Of a stretch of DNA of 64,000 nucleotides, positions 27,379 through 36,191 are shown in pieces (the stretch's first letter is position 1; every line of letters begins with the position of its first letter). The position numbers and the translations under genes were made by a program. The notes below the pieces were generated by a model. That model was not told the origin of the DNA and did no database searches. It saw only the letters and a program-made list of their open reading frames with translations. The stretch spans positions 81,900-145,899 of the forward strand of contig NZ_SUTI01000001.1 of the NCBI RefSeq assembly GCF_015062985.1, read 5' to 3'. This stretch comes from Methanobrevibacter sp. (lineage in GTDB: Archaea > Methanobacteriota > Methanobacteria > Methanobacteriales > Methanobacteriaceae).

Positions 27379-28819
27379 CAACTAAAAAATCTTCGTATGT
27401 TAACGTATTTAATTCTTCATCGGTTATATTGCTTTTAGGAGCTAATCTATTTGCCTGATTAGTAATGACCTCCTCAAACAGGTTCCTTACGGCTCTACCA
27501 TTGGCAAAGTTAGGTGACCTATTTTCATATAATCTTTTAAAGTAGTCCTTTATATACTTATCGGCAGCGGCGTCCAAAGTCAGGTTGGATTCCTCACACA
27601 TCAGCCAGAATATATTGTAGAGCTCATCCTCGTTATAGTCCTCGAAATAGATGAACTTGTTGAATCTTGACTCCAGTCCCGGATTTGAGTACAGAAACTT
27701 CTCCATCAGTGCGGGATATCCTGCAACGATGACAATCAAATCGTCACGATGGTCCTCCATGGCTTTCAATAATGTGTCGATTGCTTCTGATCCGTAGTCG
27801 TTTTCGCTTTTTGATGTAAGGGAATATGCCTCGTCGATGAAAAGTATTCCGCCCAGCGCGGACTGTATTACCTCCTGGGTCTTTATTGCGGTCTGGCCGA
27901 CATAGCCTCCGACAAGGCCTGATCGGTCGGTTTCTATGAGGTGCCCTTTTGAGAGAAGTCCTATTGCATGGTATATTTTTGACAGGAGTCTTGCGACTGT
28001 GGTCTTTCCAGTTCCAGGATTTCCGCTGAAAACCAGATGAAGGCTCATTGCGGGCTGCTTAATCCCCCTTTCCTGTCTGATTTTTCTAATCTGCACCAGG
28101 TTGATGAGGGAGTTGACGTCCTTTTTAACCTTTTCAAGGCCGACAAGCTTGTTCAGCTCTTCAAGATACTCCTCCAGTGAGCTTTCATCCTGAGGTTCCT
28201 CAACACTTCCCGTTTCATTAAGTCTTATTGCTTTTACGTCAACGTTTTCATCTTTGAGCTTCTCTTCAAGGCCTGAGATATAGTCATTGTATATATTGAA
28301 TACGTCCACGTTGAGTTCATTGTCTACGGTTATGAAGAATTTACCGAAGATTTTGTAGCAGTTGAAGAGCTCATTTGCGCTGTTGAGCTCATGCATGTCA
28401 AAGTTCATGCCGTACATGTCAAGCTCATGAAGGCACTTGAATGACAGCGGCATCTCATCGGATATCTTCTGCTCTGTCAGCGGCAGTATGTCGTCTTCTG
28501 TAAAGCTTGCGTTTAGAAGTGAGTTTATGAATTCCAGTTCGTTGTCCGTTATCTTATCGTCGCCCAAACCGAGATATGCGAAATATTTGAAGAGATCGTC
28601 GATTATCAGGCTTTCCAATGTGACATTTTCCAAATCCCTTATCGAATCGCAGTACGGTGTGAATATTGACAATGTCTTTACAAGAAAGTTCAGGTCGGTG
28701 AGATAACCGGCCAGATAGTCCATGTGAATTTTTTCAATGTCGCTTTTGCAGTTCGGACAGCTGTCCTGTGAGCTATCCAATATTGTTCCACAATTTTTAC
28801 AAACAGTCCACTCTAACAT
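27365..28819 (-). CDS. CbxX/CfqX-type AAA+ ATPase with zinc ribbon
   Basis: 484 aa. N-terminal zinc ribbon CKNCG...CPNC (7-25); helical middle; from about 215 a CbxX/CfqX AAA+ domain: LVFSGNPGTGKTTVARLL (Walker A about 263), SGLVGGYVGQT, GGILFIDEAYSL (Walker B about 325), GSEAIDTLLKAMEDH, and ArgFinger region ESRFNKFIYF. This family includes Rubisco activases and EccA of type VII secretion, but no WXG100 or EccC gene was seen. It probably remodels a partner in this zinc-ribbon gene cluster. It overlaps the next gene by 14-17 nt. Confidence 0.85.
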   Translation of the reverse strand: MLEWTVCKNCGTILDSSQDSCPNCKSDIEKIHMDYLAGYLTDLNFLVKTLSIFTPYCDSIRDLENVTLESLIIDDLFKYFAYLGLGDDKITDNELEFINSLLNASFTEDDILPLTEQKISDEMPLSFKCLHELDMYGMNFDMHELNSANELFNCYKIFGKFFITVDNELNVDVFNIYNDYISGLEEKLKDENVDVKAIRLNETGSVEEPQDESSLEEYLEELNKLVGLEKVKKDVNSLINLVQIRKIRQERGIKQPAMSLHLVFSGNPGTGKTTVARLLSKIYHAIGLLSKGHLIETDRSGLVGGYVGQTAIKTQEVIQSALGGILFIDEAYSLTSKSENDYGSEAIDTLLKAMEDHRDDLIVIVAGYPALMEKFLYSNPGLESRFNKFIYFEDYNEDELYNIFWLMCEESNLTLDAAADKYIKDYFKRLYENRSPNFANGRAVRNLFEEVITNQANRLAPKSNITDEELNTLTYEDFLVDEND

Positions 28820-28892
28820 AGAAGATACCCGAATTATTTTTTCTATTAATATATAATGTAATTAAGGATAAATAAGTTGTGTTTAACATTAA

Positions 28893-30800
28893 TCAGAAAT
28901 AACCCATATCGGCAAGCGCGTCCAGTCTCTTCCTGAAATATTCGCCGTTTGAGGTTTCTATGCCTGAATTGAGGAATTTCATGATGAGCTGAAGCTCCTG
29001 CTCATAGAGATTGGCTTCCCGATATATCCTTGAGAGATTCAGATAGGGATAGTCGTCGTTTAAAAAGAGGTCGTTTTTGAGAAGCCTTCTGAAGAAATAG
29101 AATCCCTTTTCGAATTCCTGGTTTTCAATGTATGAGTCGCCGATTTCAATAAGCTTTTGCTTTTCCTTTTCGTCTGTCGAGTAGTCTTCGATGGCCTCCT
29201 TAAAGGTATCTGGCAGGAACCTGTTTGCAAGGCCGCTTCTCACATATTGCCTGAATCGGCTGTCTATGACGTATGTTGTGCAGTAGTCGTCCTCATCCCT
29301 CATTCCCCTTCCGTGGGTCTGGACAAGATTGAGGCATGTCTTGAAGTCATACCAGTCGGGGTCGATGCTTGCCCGTCTGTTAATCTGTTTGTCTCCCCAG
29401 TCCGGATAGGGAATCTTATATATTATCTGGAATCTGCAGAGGTCTCCCGGCAGGTCGACACCCTCACCCATTGACGGGGAAACCAGTACAGACGGCTCAT
29501 CCGAAACGATGAAGTCTTCAAGCTGCTGCTGCCTGTTTTTAGAGTCATGCCCGATTAGTCTGGTGCTTTCAATGTTTTCCAAAAGGTAATCCATGCATCT
29601 GCTGCTGACAGTGTGGATGATGCCCTTTTCGTTTTCATGTTTTTTGAGAATGTCATTTATTGTATCAATGGTCTTTGGAGCGTTGGTTCTTATGAAGTTT
29701 CTTGAAAGATTATGGCCGTCATATGCAATTATCCTATTTCTTTTGATGTCAAAGGGGCTTTTTCGCCTTATTGCATATATATCTGAGGCGGGAATACCAA
29801 GCCACTCGCTAAAGAGTTCCCAGTCAAGAACTGTAGCGGACATGAAAACGACAGTGTCTGCATATTCAAACAGGGTTTCCCTTGCATAATGGTCCACCTT
29901 AAGGGGCTTGAACTCGGCAATCTCTGAGGAATCGTCATAGTCAAAAATCCAGGATTTTGGATCAATCATGAGATTGTCAGTGAAGCGTTTGCAGTCGCTT
30001 ATCTGATGCTTTATGAAAGAAATCTTTTCTAGAAGCTCATCCTTTTTGAGGGATTCGAGCTTTTCAAGTTCCCTTGCGTATTCCTCCTGGACTTCATTTA
30101 TGAACTTCATCCATCTGGTGTAGTTTTGGGTGCTGAGCTCCTCAATAAGTTCCTCGCTCAAATCAAAGTGGAGGTACTCCTCGAGGTCATCCTTTGAAAA
30201 CTCAAGTGTCAGCTGGTCCATCAGCATTGCCTCGAGGTTATGCGCCTCATCGCATATCATAAGGTCCCTTCTCTGAAAGTCCTTTACATAATTGAGCTCC
30301 AAAAAGAGGTAGGGATAGTTTGAGATGACCGATTTTGCATTCAAGGCAAGGTATTTCTGGTAATAGTATGGACAGGTGTTTGCCTGATTTATCTCATTTT
30401 TCCTGTTTTTAAGTGAATATTTGCAGTCATGGCCCTCGATAATGCATTTTCCCTCGCTGCAGGGTTTCGGGACAAGCGCATTTTCATATTTTCTGCAGCT
30501 GAAGTTGGCCCTTCCCTTGACTACACGGAAATTGCTGAAGTCCCTCAGGTACTGGTCCTGAAGTTGCTTGGTGATGGTTAAAATATATGATGAATCTGAA
30601 AGTGAAGCAAGGGTTGCCGCTATCGCGGATTTTCCTGTTCCGGTACCGGCTTCCAGAATGATATACTTATATCCCTTATCTATTGCTTCAAGGATTTCAG
30701 AAACTGTTTCAAGCTGGCCTGCCCTAGGATTAGTGAACGGAAAATGCTTTCGAACTTCAGGATTGATTTTAGAGTAATCGCTATATTGCCAGCTTGTCAT
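28893..30800 (-). CDS. DinG/XPD-type Fe-S superfamily 2 DNA helicase
   Basis: 635 aa from ATG 30800; an upstream in-frame ATG at 30851 gives 652 aa but lacks a Shine-Dalgarno, while a TATA-like TTTATTAA about 27 nt before ATG 30800 suggests a leaderless start there. Walker A LEAGTGTGKSAIA (about 53), four Cys of the Fe-S domain (C..CSEGKC..CKYS..CPYY), DEAHN (about 183), SPSMGEGVDLPG and QTHGRGMR. It would unwind DNA 5' to 3'. The last 110 residues form a TPR-like tail shared with the protein at 50713. Confidence 0.87.
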   Translation of the reverse strand: MTSWQYSDYSKINPEVRKHFPFTNPRAGQLETVSEILEAIDKGYKYIILEAGTGTGKSAIAATLASLSDSSYILTITKQLQDQYLRDFSNFRVVKGRANFSCRKYENALVPKPCSEGKCIIEGHDCKYSLKNRKNEINQANTCPYYYQKYLALNAKSVISNYPYLFLELNYVKDFQRRDLMICDEAHNLEAMLMDQLTLEFSKDDLEEYLHFDLSEELIEELSTQNYTRWMKFINEVQEEYARELEKLESLKKDELLEKISFIKHQISDCKRFTDNLMIDPKSWIFDYDDSSEIAEFKPLKVDHYARETLFEYADTVVFMSATVLDWELFSEWLGIPASDIYAIRRKSPFDIKRNRIIAYDGHNLSRNFIRTNAPKTIDTINDILKKHENEKGIIHTVSSRCMDYLLENIESTRLIGHDSKNRQQQLEDFIVSDEPSVLVSPSMGEGVDLPGDLCRFQIIYKIPYPDWGDKQINRRASIDPDWYDFKTCLNLVQTHGRGMRDEDDYCTTYVIDSRFRQYVRSGLANRFLPDTFKEAIEDYSTDEKEKQKLIEIGDSYIENQEFEKGFYFFRRLLKNDLFLNDDYPYLNLSRIYREANLYEQELQLIMKFLNSGIETSNGEYFRKRLDALADMGYF

Positions 30801-30907
30801 TATATTATCTTTATATGATTCATTTAATAAATAGGATTTTTCCAAGAGCATTTGAAAAGTAATGTCTGTGTTGAATTTTGAAATGAAAAATTAAAAAAAA
30901 AGAGGAT

Positions 30908-31318
30908 TTAATAGTTTTCGCCAATCCATCCCTGATTGTTCGGCCATCCGCAGACATCACAGTATCCGCCATCACTCATTTCAGAGCCGCATTCAGGACA
31001 ATGTGGCGCTTCCCTTATGATGTTGACGATCTCTTCCTTTTCCTCTTCCTCTTCACCTTCATTTCCGCAGTCCTCGCATACCCATTCGCTGCCATCCCAG
31101 TCTATATATGAGTCGCAGTACTCGCAATATATAACATATTCTCCTGTAGGGGAGCCGCAGAACGGACATTCATCGAACTTGCTCTCCCAGTCAAGCACGG
31201 AGTCGCAGAAGGGACAGTCAATAAAGATTTGCCAGTCCTCCAGTTCTACACCGCAGTAGGGGCACTTGTCATTTAGGTATTCATATTCAAATTCCTTTCC
31301 GCATGATGGACATTCCAT
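30908..31318 (-). CDS. Protein of four tandem zinc ribbons
   Basis: 136 aa with eight CxxC pairs (CPSC, CPYC, CPFC, CPFC, CEYC, CEDC, CPEC, CDVC), enough for four zinc ribbons, and an acidic linker (EEEEEKEE) before the last. Probably a protein or nucleic acid adaptor. A strong AGGAGG precedes the ATG. It follows the TPR-HIRAN gene by 11 nt. Confidence 0.8.
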   Translation of the reverse strand: MECPSCGKEFEYEYLNDKCPYCGVELEDWQIFIDCPFCDSVLDWESKFDECPFCGSPTGEYVIYCEYCDSYIDWDGSEWVCEDCGNEGEEEEEKEEIVNIIREAPHCPECGSEMSDGGYCDVCGWPNNQGWIGENY

Positions 31319-31329
31319 AGTTTAACCTC

Positions 31330-32226
31330 CTAAATAAGTTTTGCAACAATATACTCGGCAAGATATGTAAACAGTATCTTTGCCTTCTGACAGTCTTTGA
31401 TTGTGTCTTTGATTTCACTTGCGCTTTTTGCTTCGTCGATTAGTGTATAACTGGAATTTGCAACATAACCGACCGGTTTTCCCTCATGCCTGACAAGTAT
31501 GGCATCAGGGTCATGCTCGTTATCGCTCTCCCTTACGAGGCTGACAACCATACCTTCACTTAGAGGTTTGTCTTTTTTGAAAAACTCTGTTCCTGCAATG
31601 CATATGAATGTTTCATTGGAATCCTTTAGAATCTTTGTCTGTCTTTCCACCTCATCAATCAGGTCATAGCTTTCAGATGCAAGCAGAAAACAGATTGCTG
31701 AGTCCAGTTTTCTACCTAACTTGTCCAGAAATTCGCCTTTTCTTCTCAGAAATGTTTTTCTGTCAAAATCGTCATCCGTGAGTTTCAATGCATCATTGAT
31801 AAGTTCAAGCCCTCTTTCAAAATTGCCTGTGAATAACTTTTCCTCATTTGACATCAGATAAAGCAGATGTGCCTTGTTGTTTCTGACAACCTGTGAACCC
31901 TGCATTCTAAGTGACTTGTTATAATCATTGAGGGAATCTTCATATTGGTGCAGATCCTGGCGGATGATTGCACGGACATTATAAAATTCGGGATTCTGAT
32001 TGTTATCATGAATTGCAGCGTTGATGGATTCCAGTGCGTCCCTGTATTGGCCTTTCTGCCACAGGTCCCATGCTTCATCGCAAAGTCTTTCCGCCCGTGA
32101 CTTTCTCGAACCTTTTCTGAAGTCATCATTGTCTTCATCATCATCCATATATCCCATATATGGGATGTCGGGAACGCCGACGCTGTCTCCCCAGTCTGCA
32201 GGGTCTCCCACTTTCCATTCATCCAT
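31330..32226 (-). CDS. TPR and HIRAN-like domain protein
   Basis: 298 aa from ATG 32226 (GGTGAT 4 nt before; GTG at 32235 is the alternative). TPR-like helices at about 38-180 (AWDLWQKGQYRDALESINAAI, FYNVRAIIRQ.. YEDSLNDYNKSL). The C-terminus (about 200-298) reads FICIAGTEFFKKD...VVSLVRESDNEHDPDAILVRHEGKPVGYVANSS, the HIRAN pattern, a domain found with SWI2/SNF2 and RecQ-like DNA repair enzymes. It may guide neighbouring helicase work. Function inferred. Confidence 0.7.
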   Translation of the reverse strand: MDEWKVGDPADWGDSVGVPDIPYMGYMDDDEDNDDFRKGSRKSRAERLCDEAWDLWQKGQYRDALESINAAIHDNNQNPEFYNVRAIIRQDLHQYEDSLNDYNKSLRMQGSQVVRNNKAHLLYLMSNEEKLFTGNFERGLELINDALKLTDDDFDRKTFLRRKGEFLDKLGRKLDSAICFLLASESYDLIDEVERQTKILKDSNETFICIAGTEFFKKDKPLSEGMVVSLVRESDNEHDPDAILVRHEGKPVGYVANSSYTLIDEAKSASEIKDTIKDCQKAKILFTYLAEYIVAKLI

Positions 32227-32279
32227 CCTTATCACCAGCTTGTCATTTAATAATATGTTGTGGTTAAATTATAAAAAAC

Positions 32280-33260
32280 TTATGGGCTAATTCCTTCATC
32301 CTCCTCAATCAGGAACATGTGAAATATTGCAGTATTCAGTCTGGAGTCGTTGCATGTCTTTTCAAGAAGGGAGGAGTACTCAAGAAGGACATCCCTTGAA
32401 AGTATGATGTTTTCGGCATTGGGATTGATTATGATGCCGTCCATGTCATCGTTGAGGACAAAGTTTGTCATCTGGGAGAAGTTGACAATCTGTGAGTACT
32501 TGTTGAAGGGAGTCTGGACATTGCCTATCTTGGACTCTGAAGTGTATACTGTGGCATAGTTTCCCCCTACCTCATCGATGTAGAGAAATCCCAAAGGCCC
32601 TGTCTCGAACTGTGAAATGATGCCGTCAGAAGCGTATTCTGTTAGGTCATCCCTTGAAAGCATCAGGGTAAGCAGGGTGGAATCTGATATCTTTTCAAAC
32701 AGTCCAGCATAATTTCCGATATTGTTCGGATTTCTGACGAACTCCTCCAGATCGCTGTTGTCTATTGATTCCTTGAGCTTTTTCAGCTCGCCGGTTGAGA
32801 AGGCATCCCTGTTGCTGAATTGATGTTCCGGAAGGTCATCAATCTCCAGAAAGAGATCCTTTTTCAAAAGCAGGCATTCGCTTTCGGGGTTCAGGACAAA
32901 ACCGTCAAGCATGCCTTCACGGATGACCAGCTGATAGAACAGAAAGTCCATCGAATGGGATTCACACTCGTCATTTGAAAAGGTCTTGTTGAACTCGTCC
33001 ATATCGGAGAACAGGACCCCATACTGCTCATCCCCGTTTTCATGGACCCTGAAGTTCAGGGAGCTTTCGGACATGTCTGCAGCAACTATCAGGCAGGAAT
33101 GCTTGAGCTCATTTTCAATTCTTTCGAAAGTGTCCTTATCAGCATCTTCACCGAAGCAGATTTCCTCAAGTGCCTTTCGCAGGTTTTCATGTTTGATGTA
33201 TGGCTTTCTCATCATGTCTGTGCTGCAATCCTCAATTAGATTATTTTTTTCCTTATTCAT
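32280..33260 (-). CDS. Tandem SseB-like domain protein (copy 2)
   Basis: 326 aa with two SseB-like units: FSDMDEFNK...MLDGFVLNPESECLLLKKD, then LKKLKESIDNSDLEEFVRNPNNI and ATVYTSESKI..TPFNKYSQIVNF...DMDGIIINPNAENIILSRDVLLEY. The extra N-terminal 16 residues before MMRKPYIKHENL are not shared with the paralogues, so the real start may be internal. Acidic and soluble. Confidence 0.75.
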   Translation of the reverse strand: MNKEKNNLIEDCSTDMMRKPYIKHENLRKALEEICFGEDADKDTFERIENELKHSCLIVAADMSESSLNFRVHENGDEQYGVLFSDMDEFNKTFSNDECESHSMDFLFYQLVIREGMLDGFVLNPESECLLLKKDLFLEIDDLPEHQFSNRDAFSTGELKKLKESIDNSDLEEFVRNPNNIGNYAGLFEKISDSTLLTLMLSRDDLTEYASDGIISQFETGPLGFLYIDEVGGNYATVYTSESKIGNVQTPFNKYSQIVNFSQMTNFVLNDDMDGIIINPNAENIILSRDVLLEYSSLLEKTCNDSRLNTAIFHMFLIEEDEGISP

Positions 33261-33324
33261 ATGTTACTTTCCTTAAATCATCATGTGGTGTTCATATAAA
33301 CTCAATCATTGGTATGTGATGGCC

Positions 33325-33612
33325 CTAAAGAAGCTTCTCAAAGATTTCTACAAAATTGCCGTAAAGGGTTTTGTAGAGTGCCAATCCCCTTTCATATTCA
33401 TCATCTCCGGATTCGGCTTTAATCCTATCCACAGATTTCGGAATATACTTTACGGCAAGTTCCTCCATCCTTTTTGAGAAGTTCCTTATGTCTTTTTCCT
33501 TTGCTTTTTTGAAATCGAAATATGTATCCAGGCGCTCGTCGTACCTGACAAGTTCCTCAAAGTCCCTGACGATTTCCTGGATGCTTAATCTAATTACATC
33601 TTCCATAGTCAT
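33325..33612 (-). CDS. Small helical hypothetical protein
   Basis: 95 aa starting at ATG 33612, which overlaps the stop of the preceding SseB-like gene as ATGA; a longer frame open upstream to 33672 has no support. GAGGGGG lies just before. It is almost all charged helix. Coupling to the SseB-like gene suggests a partner protein. Confidence 0.65.
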   Translation of the reverse strand: MTMEDVIRLSIQEIVRDFEELVRYDERLDTYFDFKKAKEKDIRNFSKRMEELAVKYIPKSVDRIKAESGDDEYERGLALYKTLYGNFVEIFEKLL

Positions 33613-34532
33613 GCCCCCTCTTCGACTGCAAACATATGCCTCAACCCTGTAGTGAGCTTCGGGTCGTTGCATGTCAGCTGAATCAGACGGGAATATTCCA
33701 AAAGGACTTCCCTTGTAATCAGCACATCATCCGAATTCGGATTTATGATCAATCCATCCATATCATTGTTAAGGACGAAATATGTAATCAATGCCGGATT
33801 GATGACCTGCGAAAATTTATTCAGCGGCGTATCTATATTGGCCATCTTGGCCTCTGAGGTATACATCGCCACATAGGTCCCGCCAAGAGTTTCCATGTGC
33901 AGAAATCCGTTGGGTCCCGCTTCCTCAGTTTCTATGACTCCCTCATGGCCTTCAGGCAAAAGGTCCCTGTCGGACAATACCATTGTAAGCATGGTCGAGT
34001 TTGACATCTCCTCAAAGAGCTCCTCATATCTGCCGATATTATTGGGGTTTTCAACAAAGGCCTCGATGCTTTCATTGTTCATGGAATCCCTGATCTGCTT
34101 AAGCTCAAAGGTTGTATACGGCTCGGCGGAAGATGCTTTGATGATTGGCATATAGTCAATCAGCTCAAACATCTCGTTGCGGAAGATGAACCCTTCGGAT
34201 TGGATGTTGAGGATGAATCCGTCCAAATCCAATTTTGGAAGCATCAACTTGTACATGCCGAAGAGATTGTCCTGAGCCACTGATTCACCGGGAGCTATTG
34301 CCTTTCTGAACTCATCCATGTCAGTGAAAAGCAGGGCATAGCTGCCCCCGTCAAGCTCAACGGTAATCATGCCCGGCTTATCGCTTATCAAATCTCCGGC
34401 GATTATCAGTGATGAATGTTCGAATTCGCCGAACAAAAGCTCGAAGGTTTCATCCGGCACATCCTCACTGAATTCCATTTCGTTTAGAATTCCTCTTAAA
34501 TGCTCATGCCTAATGTATTCCCTATGCATCAT
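33609..34532 (-). CDS. Tandem SseB-like domain protein (copy 3)
   Basis: 307 aa. LLFTDMDEFRKA, LDGFILNIQSEGFIF, linker LKQIRDSMNNESIEAFVENPNNI, VAMYTSEAKM..TPLNKFSQVIN, DMDGLIINPNSDDVLITREVLLEY. It is nearest in sequence to copy 2, with a zinc-ribbon gene ahead and the coupled 95-aa gene behind. No membrane segment. Confidence 0.77.
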   Translation of the reverse strand: MMHREYIRHEHLRGILNEMEFSEDVPDETFELLFGEFEHSSLIIAGDLISDKPGMITVELDGGSYALLFTDMDEFRKAIAPGESVAQDNLFGMYKLMLPKLDLDGFILNIQSEGFIFRNEMFELIDYMPIIKASSAEPYTTFELKQIRDSMNNESIEAFVENPNNIGRYEELFEEMSNSTMLTMVLSDRDLLPEGHEGVIETEEAGPNGFLHMETLGGTYVAMYTSEAKMANIDTPLNKFSQVINPALITYFVLNNDMDGLIINPNSDDVLITREVLLEYSRLIQLTCNDPKLTTGLRHMFAVEEGA

Positions 34533-34541
34533 ATCACCTGC

Positions 34542-34901
34542 CTAGTAAGGGTATTCACCCAATCCATATGAAGGCAGCCTGAAACCTGTGCCCTCATTGT
34601 TCGCTCTCTTCTTAAAGGAACCTTTCCTCAATCTCTTTCCTGTGATGGACATGCCTTCAGGTGTTGCATATCCGTTGTTGTACTCTATTCTGGTGCTGGT
34701 GGTCTTCGGCCCCATTACCGCACTCAGCTGCTTTGTGAAGCTTGGCTTTTCATTCCTGAGCCTAGGAATGGATTTTTGAAGGAGCGGTTTTCTTTGAAGC
34801 TCCTTCCTTTGTGCCAGGGACATGCCACTGAAGTTTTTTCCGCATGACAAACATTTGTCTGCAAAAAGGTCCAATTCATTTCCACATTTCGGACAAAACA
34901 T
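34542..34901 (-). CDS. Zinc-ribbon protein, basic
   Basis: 119 aa. MFCPKCGNELDLFADKCLSCGKNF is an N-terminal zinc ribbon; the remainder is basic (many Lys/Arg) and probably unordered, with a Gly/Tyr-rich tail. A nucleic-acid-binding role is possible from its charge. It is 9 nt ahead of SseB copy 3 and 2 nt behind the TPR-CSD gene. Confidence 0.7.
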   Translation of the reverse strand: MFCPKCGNELDLFADKCLSCGKNFSGMSLAQRKELQRKPLLQKSIPRLRNEKPSFTKQLSAVMGPKTTSTRIEYNNGYATPEGMSITGKRLRKGSFKKRANNEGTGFRLPSYGLGEYPY

Positions 34902-34903
34902 GA

Positions 34904-36067
34904 TTATTCCCCCCTTACGTTTACGGCGTTCAATGACTCACTGTTTTTGGATTTGTCAAATCTCTTTTCCGTATAGAATGAAACCAACTGACCCACATAA
35001 ATGGTGTCGCCCTTGAATTCCTTTCTGTGGAAAAAGAGTGACTTGTCATCATCGGTCCTTATGAATCCATAGTTCTTGTCTTCAAAAAATCTTGTAACGG
35101 TACCGTATTGAAGTTCCTGGTCTTTGAATTTGAACTTCATCCAGTAGTCTTTGATTTGAGCTGTCAGGTTAAACATTTCCAATGTATCCTCATCAATATC
35201 CAGATTTTCAATCTCTTCCAAAATGTTTCTTGAGCCGTTTTCCAGTTTGAGCAGATAATACAATTCCGCATGCCTTAAGGCAATTTCAGGCTCTGAATCT
35301 TTAAGGACAGAATAGACCAAACCGTAAAGATTGACTTTCTTGTCTGCCGGACCCTTAGCCAATACCGCTTCGCAGATATTTTTCAGGGCTTCCTCCCGAT
35401 TGCCTAATGCAAAATGGTTTTCCGCCAGTTCCCTGTAGATGTACCAGTCATGCTTTACCTTGATGACTTCATTGAGATACTTCAAAGCCCCTTCATTTTG
35501 GTCCAATCTGCCTAGTGACTTGGCTATTCTCCAGCGGTGCCAGGTATCGCCGTCATTGGTGAAGGTGGATAGGGATTCCAGAGCCCTTTCGGATACCTCG
35601 ATGCACTCCTCATAGTCTTGCAGGCCAAAATAGGTTTTTGAAGCATATTCGAAATACTTCTCTTTTCGGGAGTTGGATCCTGTCCCATTGGAATCTGATT
35701 TGTTTGGACCGAGCAAATCGGGATCTATCTTTTCAATCCAATAGACCAAGTTGAAAAAGTCATTTTCTTTTTTAAGCTTTTTCATTACCTTAAAGACGGA
35801 AAATGTGTACGGACAGGTTGAAACCTTGCTTAAATCAGCCTGATTTGTAATCTCTGTTATGAATTCGGCATAGTCAAAGAGTTCATATTCGTCCTTATTG
35901 TCTTTTATATGTGTTCTATAAATAGCCCAGGCATATGAAATCCTGTCTTTTTTTGTGAAAACTTCAGGGTTTTCCTTATAATATTTTTCATAAATTCCTA
36001 TTGCTTCAATATCCTTTCGTAAAAAAACTAGTCTGTTTGCTTGCGCTAAATCTTTTCTTATATTCAT
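34904..36067 (-). CDS. TPR protein with C-terminal cold-shock domain
   Basis: 387 aa: about seven TPR-like helical pairs (residues 10-310) then a cold-shock/OB domain (about 320-387) with RNP1-like KNYGFIRTDD and RNP2-like SLFFHRKEF motifs. Cold-shock domains bind single-stranded RNA or DNA. Such a fusion of TPR and CSD is unusual; the family is known in scattered bacteria and archaea. It is the first gene of the minus-strand zinc-ribbon/SseB block. Confidence 0.8.
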   Translation of the reverse strand: MNIRKDLAQANRLVFLRKDIEAIGIYEKYYKENPEVFTKKDRISYAWAIYRTHIKDNKDEYELFDYAEFITEITNQADLSKVSTCPYTFSVFKVMKKLKKENDFFNLVYWIEKIDPDLLGPNKSDSNGTGSNSRKEKYFEYASKTYFGLQDYEECIEVSERALESLSTFTNDGDTWHRWRIAKSLGRLDQNEGALKYLNEVIKVKHDWYIYRELAENHFALGNREEALKNICEAVLAKGPADKKVNLYGLVYSVLKDSEPEIALRHAELYYLLKLENGSRNILEEIENLDIDEDTLEMFNLTAQIKDYWMKFKFKDQELQYGTVTRFFEDKNYGFIRTDDDKSLFFHRKEFKGDTIYVGQLVSFYTEKRFDKSKNSESLNAVNVRGE

Positions 36068-36191
36068 AATGACAGTTGTCTATATTTATGTGGCGTTTGT
36101 ATAAAGGCGAATGATTTTGTAACGGTATATTAATATTAGTTTTTCATCATATATAAATATTTTGTTTTTAAAGTAATTTTTCTAAAAAACA

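Noticed and set aside
27365..28819. Type VII secretion locus on account of the EccA-like ATPase
   Set aside because: No WXG100, EccC/FtsK-type or other ESX gene is seen; CbxX/CfqX domains are used in many other contexts.
33325..33672. Longer start for the small gene after SseB copy 3
   Set aside because: The extension reads in another frame of the SseB gene; the ATGA overlap start at 33612 is better supported.
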